Assembly (NCBI GenBank): GCA_964553405.1
Contig: CAZKLS010000053.1
Location: 1 to 17,863 of the forward strand
Origin: DATIRA01 sp964553405
GTDB lineage: Bacteria > Pseudomonadota > Gammaproteobacteria > Steroidobacterales > Steroidobacteraceae
DNA: 17,863 nt
Reading direction: 5' to 3'
The position numbers and the translations under genes are program-made. The notes below the pieces were generated by a model. It was not told the origin of the DNA. It searched no databases and saw nothing but the letters and a program-made list of their open reading frames with translations. Positions 16,086 through 17,863 of the stretch are shown one piece after another. Position 1 is the stretch's first letter. Every line of letters starts with the position of its first letter.

Positions 16086-16669
16086 TGGGCCTGTTCTCCA
16101 ACCTGTACGAGCGGACGCTGCGCTGGAGCGCGCACCCGCACGCGGAGCGATACCTCGCGGGCGTCAGCTTCGCCGAGTCCTCGTTCTTCCCGATACCACC
16201 GGACGTGCTGCTGGCGCCGATGACGCTCGCGCAGCCGGCGCGGTGGTGGCGCTTCGCGCTGCTGACGACGGTCGCTTCGGTGCTCGGCGGCCTCGCCGGA
16301 TACCTGATCGGAAGGCTCGCGCTCGAGGCCGTCACGCCGCTGCTGGAGGCCGCCGGCTACTGGGGGCACTTCGAGACGGCCCGGGCATGGTTCGACCAGT
16401 ACGGCTTCTGGGCGATCTTCGCTGCCGGCTTCACTCCGATCCCCTACAAGGTGTTCACGATCGCCGCGGGCGCGGCACAGATGCCGCTGCTGCCGTTCGT
16501 GATCGGTTCGACGATCGGCCGCGGGGCACGCTTCCTGCTGGTCAGTGCGCTGGTTCGCTGGGGTGGGCCGATGATCGAACAGCGGCTGCGCCGCTACGTC
16601 GATGCGATCGGCTGGGCGACGCTGGCGCTGCTGGTCGTCGGCTACCTGCTGTGGCGCGTGCTGGGCTGA
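16085..16669 (+). CDS. YqaA/DedA-like inner-membrane protein (SNARE-associated/VTT family)
   Basis: This 194-residue protein has several membrane segments (roughly 55-80, 122-145 and 170-192, with hydrophobic re-entrant stretches). The family signature is visible: FAESSFFPIPPDVLLAPM (29-46), then AGFTPIPYKVFTIAAGAAQMPLLPF and STIGRGARFLLVSALVR. This pattern (E..FFPIPPD; FTPIP.K) marks the YqaA branch of the DedA superfamily, some members of which affect membrane potential or lipid transport; the role of this branch is not established. The same type of gene sits directly after pcm in Xanthomonas. ATG 16085 overlaps the pcm stop (TGATG), so the two are probably translated together. Its stop is 7 bp from that of the convergent Mth938-like gene. 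Confidence 0.88.
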   Translation: MGLFSNLYERTLRWSAHPHAERYLAGVSFAESSFFPIPPDVLLAPMTLAQPARWWRFALLTTVASVLGGLAGYLIGRLALEAVTPLLEAAGYWGHFETARAWFDQYGFWAIFAAGFTPIPYKVFTIAAGAAQMPLLPFVIGSTIGRGARFLLVSALVRWGGPMIEQRLRRYVDAIGWATLALLVVGYLLWRVLG

Positions 16670-16676
16670 GCCGGGT

Positions 16677-17054
16677 TCAGTGAGCTTCGACGATGAGCGC
16701 CGCGGCGACGTCGCGGCCCTCGGCAACGAGCACGTTGTAGGTGCGACACGCGGCGCCCGTGTCCATGCACTCGAAGCCCAGTCGGGACGCGTAGAGCGCG
16801 GTCAGCAGCTCCGGACCCGGAAACCTCTGCCGTTCGCCGGTACCGATCAGCAGCACGGCCGGTCGCCACTCGAGCAGCGGCCCGAGGTCGGACGGCAGGA
16901 GCTGATCGATGCTGCGGGGACGCCAGTCCGCGATCAGCCGCGTCGGGCTGACGATCACGCTGCTGCCGATCGTCCGCTCCCCGACCTGCACTCCGTGCGG
17001 TCCGTAGCTGCGGATCAGGTTGGTCGCCGGTGGCGAATCGAGGCTGAGCTTCAT
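16677..17054 (-). CDS. Mth938-like (DUF498/DUF598) protein
   Basis: This 125-residue cytoplasmic protein belongs to the Mth938/DUF498 family (Pfam PF04430), whose eukaryotic relative NDUFAF3 assists complex I assembly; the bacterial role is unknown. The fold pattern is visible: a beta-rich start with YGPHGVQVGERTIGSSVIVSP, then ADWRP, LLEWRPAVLLIGTGERQRFP (89-108 region), LGFECMDTGAACRTYNVLVAEGRDVAAALI. The ATG at 17054 is preferred because it begins with the family's MKLSLD... strand; a longer in-frame reading from 17153 adds Arg-rich residues and crosses the divergent neighbour. A promoter (GTGACC, 17 bp, TATGGT) would place the transcript start at the A of this ATG. It is convergent with the YqaA-like gene and divergent from the RpfE-like gene. 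Confidence 0.88.
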   Translation of the reverse strand: MKLSLDSPPATNLIRSYGPHGVQVGERTIGSSVIVSPTRLIADWRPRSIDQLLPSDLGPLLEWRPAVLLIGTGERQRFPGPELLTALYASRLGFECMDTGAACRTYNVLVAEGRDVAAALIVEAH

Positions 17055-17060
17055 GCGGTT

Positions 17061-17089
17061 ACCATAGCGAATGCCGGGCTTCGGGTCAC
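17061..17089 (-). promoter_or_regulatory. Putative promoter of the Mth938-like gene, predicted leaderless
   Basis: On the minus strand GTGACC (17089-17084, 4/6) is followed after exactly 17 bp by TATGGT (17066-17061, 4/6). A start site 7 nt further on falls at 17054, the A of the ATG. No ribosome site exists between the -10 and the ATG, consistent with a leaderless mRNA. Confidence 0.4.
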
Positions 17090-17110
17090 CGGACCCCGGT
17101 TGCAGCAGTC

Positions 17111-17114
17111 GGAG
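17111..17114 (+). promoter_or_regulatory. Ribosome binding site of the RpfE-like gene
   Basis: GGAG lies 8 nt before TTG 17123. It is the main support for this TTG, since no in-frame ATG, GTG or TTG was found in the 68-bp gap upstream of it. Confidence 0.5.
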
Positions 17115-17122
17115 CCGTCCAT

Positions 17123-17863
17123 TTGAACGAGGATGCGAACGCAGGCGAGGCATGGGTCGTGCTGCCGTGGCTGGCGGACGAACTCGCGACGCGGCGCGGC
17201 GGCGCAGGGCCGGCCTTGAAGTGGCTGCTCGCGCGCGGAACGCCGTCGCGCGACGGCGCGGACGATTGGCGGTCCTTCAGCGTCCGTGCGGCCGGCTTTC
17301 CGTCCGGAACGCTGCAGCGGTTCCCGGAAGGACCCTGCGCACGCGCCGCATCGAGCGGGAGTCCCGCGGCGGGTTGCTGGGCTCGCGCGAGACCGGTGCA
17401 CCTGCTGGCCGCGATAGACCACCTGCGACTCGCCCCGCTCGGGGGATTGCAGATCGAGCATCGGGAGACACTGCAACTGCTCGCGTCCATCAACACACAG
17501 CTGGGCGACTCAGGGCTGCGCCTGCATGCGGCATCGCCCGCGGACTGGCTGCTCGAGTGCCGGGAGCCACTCGACTGCGAGTCGCCGGATCCGGCCCGCG
17601 TCGCGGGCGAAGACCTGCGGCATCACCTGCCGCGCGGCGTCGACGCGCGCCGCCTGCAGGGCGTGGTCAACGAGTTGCAGATGCTGCTGCACGAACACCC
17701 GGTCAACTTCGATCGCGTGTCGCGCGGCCTGCTGCCGATCAACTCCGTGTGGTTCTGGGGCTTCGGCCAGGCGACGGTTGCGGCGCCGCAGGCGCTGCCG
17801 ACGCTGCTGAGCGACGATCCGTGGCTGCGTGGCCTGTGGATGCTGCATGGTTCGGACTGCGTC
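17123..17863 (+). CDS. rpfE: RpfE-type protein (often labelled phosphoglycerate mutase), cut by right window edge
   Basis: The first 247 codons are present without a stop, running off the window. The family is the RpfE/COG4255 type: rpfE lies next to recJ in the Xanthomonas rpf cluster and has been linked to extracellular enzyme and polysaccharide production. Many databases call relatives phosphoglycerate mutase, though no phosphatase metal motifs are visible here. The hallmark is NELQMLLHEHPVN (183-195) followed by LLPINSVWFWGFG (203-215). Upstream are the AIDHLRLAPLGGLQI and GLRLHAASPADWLLE stretches typical of the family, and an N-terminal VVLPWL opening. The start is TTG 17123 with GGAG 8 nt upstream. 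No signal peptide is present. recJ would be expected just beyond the window. The molecular function is unknown. Confidence 0.8.
   Translation, partial: MNEDANAGEAWVVLPWLADELATRRGGAGPALKWLLARGTPSRDGADDWRSFSVRAAGFPSGTLQRFPEGPCARAASSGSPAAGCWARARPVHLLAAIDHLRLAPLGGLQIEHRETLQLLASINTQLGDSGLRLHAASPADWLLECREPLDCESPDPARVAGEDLRHHLPRGVDARRLQGVVNELQMLLHEHPVNFDRVSRGLLPINSVWFWGFGQATVAAPQALPTLLSDDPWLRGLWMLHGSDCV

Overview
The window is GC-rich, gene-dense chromosomal DNA from a gammaproteobacterium. The order accA-tilS-pyrG-kdsA-eno-ftsB-ispD-ispF-truD-(smr)-surE-pcm is the core cluster known from Pseudomonas and relatives. A Cys-type (metal-dependent) KdsA, a YqaA/DedA-like gene directly after pcm, and an RpfE-type gene at the right edge point to a lineage near Xanthomonadales or another early-branching high-GC gammaproteobacterial group. 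The genus cannot be named from this sequence.

Left part (1-5040): the start of a type VI secretion TagH-like FHA protein runs off the left edge on the minus strand. It is divergent from a small DUF1820 gene, which is followed by the full-length one-chain FGAM synthase gene purL (purine synthesis).

Central run (5117-13995), all on the plus strand and tightly packed: accA (fatty acid synthesis), tilS (tRNA-Ile lysidine), pyrG (CTP), kdsA (Kdo for LPS), eno (glycolysis and PEP), ftsB (divisome), ispD and ispF (MEP isoprenoid pathway) and truD (tRNA pseudouridine 13). Most neighbours overlap by 4 nt (TTGA, ATGA or GTGA), so translational coupling is likely. The products link logically: CTP from PyrG feeds IspD and Kdo activation, and PEP from enolase is the co-substrate of KdsA.

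Right part (13997-17863): an Smr-domain gene lies in reverse between truD and surE, so the usual truD-surE run is split. surE-pcm-yqaA-like forms a second plus-strand operon. An Mth938/DUF498 gene (minus) then faces away from an rpfE-like gene (plus) that runs off the right edge. nlpD and rpoS, which follow pcm in E. coli and Pseudomonas, are absent here.

No RNA genes, insertion sequences, CRISPR arrays, prophage or att sites were seen, and no gap between genes exceeds about 115 bp. The window is mostly well-known housekeeping genes. The points worth a second look are regulatory: a divergent promoter with overlapping -10 boxes between smr and surE, a predicted leaderless promoter, four TTG starts, and a hairpin with a mini-ORF before accA. 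The uncharacterised families DUF1820, Mth938 and RpfE are also of interest. No convincing new multi-gene system was found.
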